A program made the position numbers and the translations under genes. 64,000 nucleotides of DNA from Culex pipiens pallens. Its lineage: Eukaryota; Arthropoda; Insecta; Diptera; Culicidae. Location: positions 2,542,001-2,606,000 of the forward strand of contig NC_068939.1 in NCBI RefSeq assembly GCF_016801865.2, given 5' to 3'. Under the pieces are notes generated by a model that saw nothing but the letters and a program-made list of their open reading frames with translations, searched no databases and was not told the origin of the DNA. Shown piece after piece: positions 34,601-45,161 of the stretch (positions are counted from its first letter, which is position 1; each line of letters starts with the position of its first letter).

Positions 34601-35602
34601 CTATGAATGGAATTAGGAATACTGTTACTATCAACAACTATATACGCGCTGGGTCCTTGTCCATTTGACAAGGGCTCGGAAGTTCTAAATAACGTTTGAA
34701 CCCGATTGGTGCAAACGTTCTTCAGGGCGGGGCTTGTCGATAAAGCTGAAGTACCTCGCGCTCGGCTAGCCAGCGTAGAAATGGGTCACCGAAGCTCGGC
34801 AGAGCTAACACCTTCCAAATGCCTATGCGAGTTATTTGCATGTATAGAATGTAGATCTAAAAAATACATGGAAACAACTCAATTTGTAAGAAGTGACCGC
34901 GTGGTCCCGTTTGGTTGGTTGCACACACACACACACACATAACGAATTGAAAATGTTTTAATATATATTTTCTACACTTTTCAATTTTCTGTATTTAAAA
35001 TGATTTTAAAATGTTTTTTCAAAATATTTGAAAAAAGGTGTACAACAAGTTTTTTTTGTAAAAGATATTCGAATCCAAATTTCGTTTGAATAAATTGTAT
35101 CATGTCTCATTAATTTTTTTATATTGTAGTGTTGAGAAAATTGCAACGACCATTGAAATTTGAATGTACTTTTTTAAATTATATCGAGGTATTTGATTGC
35201 AATCGTCAAAAACAATAACTATAAAATTTTGAGCAAACAAAAATTAAAATATGTCAGATAAACACATTTTTGAAAGTTATCTTTGTGTTTTATTCTTAAA
35301 ATCAAGATATACTTTTTTCAACTTTTTCAAATATTAGTTCAGGCCCGCCACTGCTTCAGAAAAATCTGATATGGCCCGCAGGGCCAAAAGGTTGGGCACC
35401 CCTACTCTACAAACTTCCCGAAGAGAGTATGTGGCTAGCTTGCCCCTGAAAAAAGATACAGCGTGCTCAAAACTTGTCTAAAACGTGTTTTTGCTTTAAG
35501 TAAGGACTAAACCAATCGTTCCCAAACTTTGAGGAGTTGTTTCGGACCCCAAAAGGAACTTAAAACGTGCTGTGCTGGAAAATCGATTTTCATATTACAC
35601 TA

Positions 35603-36030
35603 GGGTGCGCCAAAATGACAAAAGTTGAGCTATTCCGGATAGGCGGGCAAAAAACCATAGTTTGGCATCCACAGAAGCTATCCTGAAAGTTTCAGCCAAT
35701 TTGGTTAAGAATTCGAGGTGCCCAATCGATTTGAAATTTGTATTGAAATTCGAACCCAAGTGTATGGGGAAAACAACAATTTTCATCTTTTGTTGGCCCA
35801 ACAGTTCAAAATTCAACCAAATAAAATTTCTGTGCTGCACATGCATAGATTTTTATATTTGGAACAACTTTGTAGAACATTGTAGATTGATTTGATTCAA
35901 ACTGACTTAGTTATAAGCGGAATAAGTGATATAAACGTAATTTCAATTTTCCATACGGTCATGACAAAAAGTATGTTCAAAATGGCTTTTGGACGGTCAC
36001 TTTGATCAGAAATAATTTGACAACTGGTTT
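35603..36030 (+). repeat. AT-rich dispersed-repeat-like stretch
   Basis: It starts GGGTGCGCCAAAATGACAAA right next to the MITE arm and contains CTGAAAGTTTCAGCCAATTT. It resembles, in my recollection, widespread mosquito repeats, but no second copy was found in the window. The frames on both strands lack domains. Confidence 0.35.
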
Positions 36031-36042
36031 GTTTTGGTTCAG

Positions 36043-36222
36043 TTTGAGTTTGAGGAATTACCGATCGGGGTGGGAATCAGCCTTTTTTTTTGTTTTGCGC
36101 CATATTTTCTGGCGTCAGGCATTAGCGTGTGCTCAATGTACGGTAGTGATCTTCTGCATATTGCGGGAAAAGATCCAACGGTCGCTGTTCGCCACTGGCT
36201 TCTGATCATTGAATTCGGATAA
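36043..36222 (+). CDS. Candidate terminal exon, unknown protein
   Basis: The acceptor TTTGTTTTGGTTCAG ends at 36042. The open frame after it encodes 59 residues to a TAA at 36220-36222: FEFEELPIGVG, a hydrophobic stretch (ISLFFCFAPYFLASGI), then YGSDLLHIAGKDP and a final WLLIIEFG. AATAAA follows at 36249-36254. Acceptor, open frame, stop and poly(A) signal are therefore in the right order for a last exon. I do not recognise the protein and found no upstream exon on this strand, where repeats dominate. It could be a retained gene fragment or chance. The minus-strand glypican UTR may overlap its 3' end. Confidence 0.25.
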   Translation, partial: FEFEELPIGVGISLFFCFAPYFLASGISVCSMYGSDLLHIAGKDPTVAVRHWLLIIEFG

Positions 36223-36244
36223 CCATATGAGTTTTCTCGTCAGC

Positions 36245-38535
36245 CCGCAATAAAAAAAACAGTTGATTTATTTTTGAATTATATGTTTATTAATTCTCCT
36301 CGATGCTCACATTTTTCACATAGGTTCATTCAAATCTACCTATATTTGTTTTGCTTCAACACAAGCAAAATAACTCTTTTTTTCAATTTGTTTTACTGAA
36401 ATGATTTTTTTTTTTACTTTTTCCTAATTTCTATAATACAACGTCCTATTAGTTAGTGACATTCGCTGTTGTGTTTTTTTTGTTTTGTTTATTTGTTATC
36501 TCCGGTACATTATTTTAAATATATTTTGCTTCCTGTTTTTATGCTGTATTTATTTTATAAATACAAAATTTCCAACTACGATTACCTCTGCCAGATGCCG
36601 CGGGTAAAACAATTCAACTTTGCACGTGCGTGCGCACCGCACTTTCTTTATTTTCTGTTTTGTAATTACACGTACATTTTATTCTCCTTCCAATCTCGAA
36701 GGGGGTGGTCGGTCACTTCCTCGATCACCAACCGAGCAGTCGTGGGTCAAATTTTGACTGAAATTTTGAAAATCAACACCTAAACCTAAGTAGTATCACT
36801 GGAAGCCGAATGTGGGGCAGATTGACCCACGACCTGGCTTGGCAATTCGTTTCGATTTGGAAGCGACCCCACCGCACCTTCTTTTTCTGCGCAACGCTGT
36901 TCCTTTGAAATGATTAAATTCCTTCGCATTTTTATTTTTGCATTTGTTGACAAAATGATTCATTGAACTCTTTTTAAACAACAATTTTATAACAATAAAT
37001 TATTAGAGTTTTTTTCTTTCTTTCTTTTTCCTTTCGCCATTCTTTCTTATTTACTTGGTTTTATTTTTCTCTCTTTTTCTTAGCTCAATCACAGATAGTT
37101 CAAACACAATCAACTAATTCTCGCGCTCTCTCTCTCGTCCTTCCAACGTTTGCTTCAAACTTTAGCTCACACTCAGTTCATCTCTCAATCCGCTGCCAAG
37201 AAAATAATTAGACCATTTTAGTTTGTTTTTTGTTTTGTTGCTGCCAAACACACTACTTCTCTATCCAATTTATACACACTTGTTGTTGTTGGGAGAAAAA
37301 ACAGAACTTTATATATCTTGAAGGAGCGCTACATTTAATGATTCTTTTTTGTTTGCGTTTAGTTTTTAGTTTTATCTGCTTCAATTAGACCAATTATTAC
37401 TTGTTTCTATTGTTTCTTTAAACACTTGTTCTGATTGTGTGGTGAGAATATTTGCCCAGCGCGTCGTCGTCGTCAGTCTAGGAGCGTCATTTGATTTGGT
37501 AACCATCGTCATTGTTCTGCACCTTCTCCTAGAGTTGACGATCCTGCTGTGAGTGAACAGTGTGAACACCACCGATTGTAGATTTGAGTATTGGCTTGTA
37601 AAAATTGTCCTCGGAAGATTTGCTGCAGAGTTTAATTTGCGGGTATTGTCACGTGGTGTGCAGACGGTAAATTTTTTGTTTGTTTAATTTGCTTGAGAAA
37701 ACGGATTTTTTTATTTACAAAATTCTATGCTGTTTAATAAGTAGAAGTAGTCGCGAAACAATAGAAAGGTTTATTTTCTTTTCGACTTGTTGCTAGAATG
37801 GAAGAAGGTTCTAATACTTGTTCACGTCGACAATAGCGTTTCGTTTTGCTGCGCTGCCTTTTTTTTGGTAGTTCCGAAAGATTTACTTTTTTTTGTGTTA
37901 ACTAGCATTGAATCGTTTCCAATAACTGCACAGTATCTCTTGTTTTCCTCTCTCTCTCTCTGCGTACGCCTATAGAATATATTAGCATTATTAATATTAT
38001 TTACAGTTGTTCCACTAGCATTGAAAACTAAACGTTAATCCTCTTTAATTTAAAACTTCTAACTACAGTACCATTAATCATTTGTTTTAACTTTACTTTT
38101 CTTCCGTTTTGAGGAAAATTGGGGAGCATGATTGGTTTGACCGCGTGTGGGGTGTTAGTAAATTAAACATTCTTTTCCTCCAACACACACACGTACGACG
38201 GCGACAAGCGATTTTTTTGTTTGTTTTTATCCATTACACACAAGTTTTATCGGATTCTCTGAGTACGTACCTAAATAAGTATTGTATTTTTGCTTGTTGT
38301 TCTTGTGTTTCTTTAATTAAATATGGCGACTCGGACTTCTGGATGCGATACTTGTACGTGTTTTAAAACTACAAAAAAGTGTTGACGATAAAATAATGCA
38401 TTTAGAGAAAAGAAAAAAATAATAACAAAGTTTGTTGCCTTTGTTTCCCTCAGAACGGTAAATGAGATTTGCTTTTGTTTGCTTGGTAAAATTTGTACAC
38501 TTTGCATTTTTTTTAGAACTGCTCCCAAACTGCCA
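36245..38535 (-). other. Possible glypican 3' UTR region
   Basis: This T-rich block reads on the minus strand as A-rich sequence with many AAACAAAACAAA-like runs, a texture typical of dipteran 3' UTRs. It shows no copies of transposons. A minus-strand AATAAA lies at 36267-36272. It may be the distal part of a long glypican 3' UTR or the UTR of an unseen gene. The alternative is plain intergenic DNA. Confidence 0.3.
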
Positions 38536-39874
38536 GAAATTAACGAAAGCAGAACATTTTGAAAAAGGGCTGGTTGAGCAATTCTCTGTAACTTTGAACG
38601 ATTTTTTGTTGCATTTTTTTATTTGACTGAAGCTTTGTGATACTTACTCTATGTCAAAATAAGTAATTTTACCAAGAATTTTGCATTATCAGCTCGCATA
38701 AAAAAATCACACAGTTTTGAAAAGTTTTTCATGCGAAACTGTTATCAAAATATTCCAAAATTGGTTTCAAATAATTACTTAACTTAGCTAAATTGTACCC
38801 AACTTTGCGTAGACGCAGTTCAGCGTGCAGCCCATACGCATAGCTGCCAACCTGACGGCGATTAAACGGAAAAAAAATCAAAACAAAGCGTGCGCTGTCA
38901 GAAATTTTCACTCGCCTCGTGGAACGCGTAAACATTGCAGACGTTTTCGTTTACTTTTCTCTTGAATGATTTTAATTAGTATTTATTAAAAAATACGTCT
39001 TTTCGGAAGTCAAAATATTACATCTGGATCAAGGTTTCTCAACCGACCGACTTGAATTAAGTGTGAGTGTGATTGAGTTGTGCTGGAAGCGGTTGGCGGA
39101 ATCCAGATCAGGACACGACGAAAGCAGCTGCGTCCGGAATGTCGTGTCTCATGGAGTCCCGGTTGCGACTTCACAGTGGCAGGGGGAACCAACCTAGGAG
39201 AATGTTGAGAATCGAAGTTCTAAAACATATCCAAAATAAAGTTTTCAAAGATATTTTTATTTAGTGGAATTTTTATGTGTTCCAGATAAACATTTGTATC
39301 GATGAACCAATGATGCAAAATTGCTTCTTTGTACATAGACAAAGTACCCACAAAATCTCGGTCAAATTCAAAAATAATAGTTTTCAAAGAAATTGCTCAG
39401 TTACCTTCTGTTGTATACACATTGTTTCATGAATGTTGGTTGCTTCTTGAGTACAAACACAACGAATATCAACTTATTGCTTGAGCTTATTAGTTTGTTG
39501 CGTTGTTGCGCACTTTTCCCCCCACCTTCCCCCTTCGTTAATCTAATCAATGAAATCAGTTGAAAATTCATGGCTTCCGGACACGATCGATGCTTGCCCA
39601 AGCTTAAGCTTTTTTTCGTGTTGTTTCGGGGGATTTCGCGCACACACACCTTTCAGCTCTCACAATGGTACACAATTGATTTACACCGGCTCTGCTACGA
39701 ATAGATTTGTTATTTCCTAGTACTACTAATGATTTTACAGCTCTACGGGGGGTTTTGACTTTCGTGCGCGGGGCTTCTCGAGTGGCGTCCGCGCCGCCGC
39801 CGGGGGATTGTTCCTGAATGAAGAGGGGGTTTGTTGCAGTTTGAGACACGACACACGACGATAACGGAAGCAAC
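38536..39874. other. Glypican proximal 3' flank
   Basis: 38575-38700 belongs to the dispersed family with GAGCAATTCTCTGTAACTTT and a degenerate CATTATCAG end. The rest, up to the glypican stop at 39875, has no recognised gene. A minus-strand AATAAA at 39256-39261 could end a 3' UTR of about 600 bases. The minus frame at 39010-39192 is not convincing. Confidence 0.4.
39256..39261 (-). terminator. Possible glypican poly(A) signal
   Basis: AATAAA on the minus strand, about 615 bases after the glypican stop. A more distal signal at 36267-36272 is an alternative. The sequence alone does not decide. Confidence 0.3.
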
Positions 39875-42800
39875 TTAGTGCCTGCTGGCTAGCAAAAGTG
39901 CCACACACGTGGCCAGCACCAGGGACGAGCTCGCAGCGGAGATTCGGTACGCGTGGCTCGGGTTGACCGACGGCGTAAAGTTGCTCTGCACCTCGTCGGT
40001 GATCTCCACGCCTGGACCCCGCCGGCCTGGACCTGCTTGGGTGGAGAGAAGTGTGTTGTAGTAACTGCGAAGGGGGAAGATCTGTGCTGTGCTTACCTTC
40101 ACCCGATCCCGAACCGTTCTCGCTGTACTCGTCGTCCTCGTTCGAGTCGTACTCCTCCGGGTAGGTGTGGCCCGAACCTTCCGCCATATCGGACAGCATC
40201 TTGTCGGAGTCGCTGCGGAACGCGTTGCTCGAGACCTAAAAAGAGAACCATCATAATTTCAACAAACAATCCTTAAATCGAATAAAGATCTTCGTACCGC
40301 CTTGGTGGCCGCGTTCTTCAGGTTGATCAGCTTGTCGATCAGCACCTGCAGCCGGCTGTCCCGCGGGAACTCGCGGCTCTCGGTCGCGCTGCTGTATGGC
40401 ACCTCGGGGTTGTACTTCTGGGCCGTGGTCGAGGCGACCTCGTGCGTGTAGTCACCGTAGTGCGACCCGGTCCAGCAGTCATCGTCGCTGCTGTGGTAGT
40501 CCTCGTCGTCGCAGAGGCTGTAACGAAGAAAGCGAAAATTGATATTTTGTTTGAAATTTAGAATTTAGAATATTAAATTGTAATTAATTGTTTATTTGCG
40601 ATGAGAGCTTGTTAGTTTACAACTTTCTATCTTAAAGGAGAGGTAACTTAAAGATAGAAAACAAATTTAGATCTTTTTTTTACCGAATTCGGAAAAGTTT
40701 AACAAATTGGACATGACTTTAAAATGTTGAATTCGTTTGCAGAAAATTTCACAAAACACATTGAAAATCGAACCAATAGTTTTTGAAGGCTGGGAAAATT
40801 TATTTTTTCATAAAATTTTTCTTTCAAAGATTGTAAATATCTCAGTGCGAAAATATTTTTTGCACAATCCAAGCAAAACAATGTAAATGGGCCAAAGCCG
40901 AAGTGTAAACAAAGAGTCTGTCCTGCTCGTTTCTAACGTAAACATCCACTGACGTAAGCAGGACAGACTGTTTGTTTACACTTCGGGTTTGGCCCATTTA
41001 CATTGTTTTGCTTGAATTTAAAAAAATAACCCTTTTAGGAATTGTAATTTTGTATACGGAGCTCAATCACACTACCAAAATAAAAGTATGGTAGTGTGTG
41101 TGATCTCTGAGTAAAGAGGCTGTCAAATAGGTTGACAATAAAAAAAAATATAATAAAAATCGACATCAGGAATACCTTCTTCCTCAATTTCTTAGGCAAA
41201 AATAAGTAACCGACGACGAAGTCGTCGAAGTAACTGTACAAACGGAAGAACCAAGATTCTATTAATCAAAAATACAAAGAAAAGCTGATTTGCAAAAACG
41301 TGAAGAACTCCTAAATTTGCTTTTTCCTATAGGATTTTGATTTTTCATAAAATTTTGCAGAAAAACAATAAAAAAGAACCTAATAACTGGAGACACAGTC
41401 GGGTCTCCTAAAAAAAGGCTCAGTATAATATAAATTTTCACGATGTCTATTTAAATTATGTTGGTAATTAGGTAATTGAAAAGTGGTAGATGGTTTAATT
41501 TAATATGATGTTGGCAGAAACTGACTTTTCTTCTATTACGTAATAACTGCGCAGTGCAATTCATCACTTCTCCAAACAGATGATCTCATTACGTCCCTCC
41601 ACGTGTCAAAAACTTAATCACATGTGTAATAATTGCATCACGAATCAACCATTCTGGCGGGCGTGCCGCGTAATATCATCTGAAATAAAATGAGATCAAA
41701 CAATGCACCTTCATTGTTTGGCTGAGCCTTTCATTACACATACAAACAATTCTTCCCTTCCGCGGTGCTTGAAAACGCACACATTGCTGGTTGACGCTTT
41801 ATTCATAATTTGAAAAATTAAAATTCCTTCAATTGAAACAGAACCGAGCCGCCGCCACACAATCTCTTGTGCGTTTTTTTTCCCTTATAATTACCCGTTT
41901 AATGCCGGTGCACAAAGGGATTGGTTCTGTTCCGGTAGAAAAAATGCGGGTTGTTGAGGGATCCCCGATTGGGGATTGTCATTACATTTTTTTTTAATTT
42001 TGAAATTATTACTCAAATCTATCACAATCGTTTTTCAAAACGAATAAATTTGACCATCGTGCGACCCCTCGGCGTCGAACAAGAAGTGTGATGTAGCTCA
42101 ACGCGTTCTGCTTCTTAATCAAATGATTGTTTTCCGTATCACCACTGCTGTAGCATTGCCGCGAACTGATCCCTATCAGGCGTGTGTATGTGTGCATGTG
42201 CGTACGTGTGACCGGCGTTCAACACGTCGTCTACCGGCCATCATCGCACCGAAGTCCCGCGCAGAGGTCGCGACGACGACGTGAGATACTCTGCCTGACT
42301 CCTTTCGAACGACCGACGTTCTATCTATCTATCTATTTGCATGCGCGATAATAATTGTTATAAGTGTGTGTATTAGTGCACCATTATGACACCACCCATC
42401 AAAGAGAACGAGGTTCATTCAGTCTGCATTCGCGCGCCATCGCCGTTTTGTTCGGTCGTTCGACGATTGAATGCGCGCTATTTTCAAACCATTAGCGCGA
42501 TTGATTAATTGAAAGAGAATTTTAATTAGACATCAGACATCTCGACGAGGGCTGCTCTTTTTTTTTCTTTTTTTTTTGTTCTGCCGTTGCAATTTTGCAC
42601 TCATCAAATAGAGTATGCGGGTGGTGGTGGTGGCGTTTGATTGGAAAGTTCAAGGTTAGATGATCGCACCAGATTATTGGTGCAGATGATGCACCTCCGT
42701 GTTGCAATGTAGGTTTGATGGAGGAGCATAGTGGTTAATAAAAATTTCGGAATTTAATATCGAATATTTAATATTTCATGCCAACATAAAATAGATTGAT

Positions 42801-45161
42801 GATATAATACCTACATAAAATAATATATTTAAAAACAACTTAGGAAAAGGTTAATGTTGCAAATCCACAAATAACATTTACATAACATGTCATATAAAAA
42901 AAAAATAATTAATTAGGCTGTTGCAAATTTTATTTCAAGTTTTTGGTCTCTCCTCCCCTCAAAATTTCCCCGATTTTGAACTGTTTAGAATACACTGTAG
43001 AACGCTTATTTATGCATTTTTAATCAAATAAAGACTTTTTAATAATAAAAAAAAAACAAATTTTGAATTTAAAGACACAGATGGATTGAAAACGCAAGAA
43101 AATTAAAACATTAATATTTTGCTTTTTTTTATAGAACTATTACTGCAATGATGTATAAAGCATATTGGGATATTTTTTGTTCCTTAATGTTGACAGCAAG
43201 CAACAAGAGTCGAGGGACTTTAAAATTAAAATACAATTTGTATCAGCATTATTATTTTAAGTCGTTTGAAACTTTTAGGTAGTTCGATAAATTTATACTT
43301 TTTAATTCTAGAGGAATTTTCCAAGAAAATCTATGCGACATAGGTTTCTATCTAAAAGCACCTTTGTGTCTCTTTAGATTACATTTTAAAGCTCCCTCTC
43401 CTTCAAAATTTCTTTTGAAAAATCTGGGGACAAAACAATAATGATTAGCTAAAATTAAAATTTTGTTGAAAAAAAAACTTGTACAATCGGATGTAAACTT
43501 TTTAGAGTACATAATTTAAAGCTTATTTATGCAAATTCATTGAAATAAAGGCTTTTAAACTTTTTCATAAATTTTGAATGTTGGGACCACAGTTTGGTGA
43601 AAGACGTAAAAGATAAGATTTTTTTTTTTTCAAAATTTTATTAATAATTCGTAAATCTTTGATAGAAGCGTAGTATTGTGTACATATGAAGCGTTTTGCA
43701 ATACATTTGGTTTCCAAATAACAACTTTAAATAAAATTTGTAGAGCCTAAAGAAAGAAAAAAAATCAAAATTCATACCTATATTTTCATGAACTCAAGGA
43801 GCATATTTGAGCCTAAAAAACACGAATATTCCTAATTTACCGAAGTAATAAAGAATTGTTCTGTTTGTAGATTGATATATAATTATTTTTTTCAAGTCCG
43901 CTTGAAACAACTTATTTTTCCTGTCATTCTACAATGACAAATTGGACTTCTTTTATCTACCAATAATAACAGAATGGAAAATTAACACACTTCAATACCA
44001 GTGCTGAAAAGTTGAACTATTTCAGTAACATTTTTCATTTTTTTTTGTTTGAAAGGTGAGTTTAGTTAACCCATGGATGTTTGACATAAAATTCCATTTA
44101 AAGAAGCTTTTTTCGGAATTGCTAAAAATGTTGTAAGTAACTCGTTGCAAAACTTGATTTTTTCAGCACTCATCGTAAACCGTACATTTATCAAACGAGA
44201 TAAATGTACGACTCGTGCCAAAAAAAATCTTTTTTTTTTGCAACTTGTTGCATAAACTACTATTATAAGATTCTTTTCTCATTCTCAGTAAAATCTGTCA
44301 ATTGTTCAGTTTTTGAATAGAATTTATTGATTTTATGCAAACTTTTAGCCGAAGAAGAATTGTAATATTAAGCATTATGACATTGTGATACTTTTTGTTC
44401 AGACATTTTGGAAATGGGTCCAATTTTTGCAAATATGATCAAAGTCCAGTTTTAGTCTTTAAAAAACCAAATATCGACTTGGTGACAAACTAAGCAAATG
44501 TCTGCGTTTAAAAAATACTTTTTTTTTGTCAGTAGTTTGTAACAAGAGGCAAATATGTAAGACCTGACCATCTTGCCTTAATTTTGCGCTTGTAATTAAA
44601 ATTAATTTCCAAAGTCAGAATGCTCAGAAAATTAATCGATTAAATTCTCTTCAGGCTTATCAGTAAATAATCTATTATCGTATTTATATAATTCCAGAAT
44701 TTTATTGAATTTTGGAGTTCGTTTTAACTATGTGTAATTCACTATGATGTAAGGAATAACTCCAAAAACCTTCGAAATACGTGAAGCAAAAGATAGAAAC
44801 AAAAAAGCGTGTTTTTTTATGCATCAAAATCGAAATATTGAAATTATGTAGTTTGGCAAACTGTCTTTCAAAATTGATTCCTTTGTCCACAAAAGTTGTG
44901 TGATTTAATTAGCTTTAATATTATAAAAAAAATAAATACCAAAAAAGCTCTCAAATTAAAAAAAAGAAACAACACTCACGTTGACGACAGTTGCAGAAAC
45001 AGGTCCTTGTTCTTGTCGATGGTCATCTCGAACTGGAGCATCTCGTTGATGGGCGCCAGGATCCACTTGTTGCTGTGGAGGGTCGGTGCCGCCGACTGCT
45101 CGTACGCCCCGGCCAGGTTGTCGTTCTGCATCAGCGAGGGCGTTCCGCACGCTTTCTTGAC
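39875..45161 (-). CDS. dlp: Glypican, GPC1/2/4/6 (Dally-like) group, C-terminal part
   Basis: Four exons on the minus strand: 45161-44980, 40517-40298, 40235-40097 and 40032-39875 (stop). They join in frame (phases 2, 0, 1) to 232 residues; introns are 4462, 62 and 64 bp with GT-AG borders. Glypicans are GPI-anchored heparan sulfate proteoglycans that bind Wnt, Hedgehog and BMP ligands at the cell surface. Visible here: KACGTPSL at the start, the terminal cysteine pair in LCDDEDYHSS and DDDCWTG, then KYNPEV, which places it with GPC1/2/4/6 and fly Dally-like and not with GPC3/5/Dally. Glycosaminoglycan sites are EGSGH and SENGSGSGEG inside an acidic stretch (residues about 153-181). An NFT glycosylation site and a hydrophobic GPI signal (LVLATCVALLLASRH) end the protein. 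About 350 N-terminal residues are missing; no matching exons were seen up to 64000. Confidence 0.9.
40518..44979 (-). other. Large glypican intron (4.5 kb)
   Basis: Between glypican exons 44980-45161 and 40298-40517. It holds a 145-bp hairpin MITE (40870-41014), GC-richer DNA at 41650-42720 with CTAT repeats near 42320 and ACACAC-type runs, and AT-rich repeats at 42900-44640. The latter include a copy of the GGCCGTTGCAAAT family at 42914-43450. No further coding exon was seen. The GC-richer part could be an intronic enhancer. Confidence 0.6.
40870..41014. mobile_element. Hairpin MITE in glypican intron
   Basis: The left arm CAAGCAAAACAATGTAAATG continues through GGGCCAAAGCCGAAGTGTAA and AGTCTGTCCTGCT. 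The right arm is its reverse complement with few mismatches, ending CATTTACATTGTTTTGCTTG. The loop is about 25 bp. The whole element is a near-perfect hairpin within a transcribed intron. It has no coding capacity. Confidence 0.85.

Larger units (their letters stand above)
34383..34939 (+). mobile_element. tRNA-derived SINE with (CA)n tail
   Basis: The element starts with a tRNA-Thr-like head and ends in about 10 CA dinucleotides. An imperfect ~20-bp duplication flanks it: TAACGAATTGTAAATTGTTT at 34361-34380 and TAACGAATTGAAAATGTTTT at 34940-34959. The body includes a second tRNA-like segment in the opposite orientation. The head keeps a perfect B box (GGTTCGATTCC) for RNA polymerase III. The internal frame is not a gene. 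Confidence 0.75.
33676..35403. mobile_element. hAT-type element, 8-bp duplication CTCTACAA
   Basis: The left end is TAGGCCTGCCCAAC. The right end, in reverse complement, is TAGGGGTGCCCAACCTTTTG. CTCTACAA is repeated exactly on both sides (33668-33675 and 35404-35411). This 8-bp duplication and the GGGTGCCCAACC-like end are characteristic of hAT transposons. No transposase frame was found, and the interior carries a palindromic MITE and a SINE. The residual backbone is about 1 kb and AT-rich. Confidence 0.8.
33411..35602. mobile_element. Long inverted-repeat MITE hosting nested insertions
   Basis: The left arm begins TAGGGTGTAATATGATTG. The right arm, in reverse complement, begins CTAGTGTAATATGAAAATCG. 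Both arms share GTCC[TG]AAACAACTCC and GGGAACGATTGGTTTAGTCC over roughly 150 bp. Between the arms lies a hAT-type element (33676-35403). Without that insert the host element would be about 460 bp. It has no coding capacity. Confidence 0.75.
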
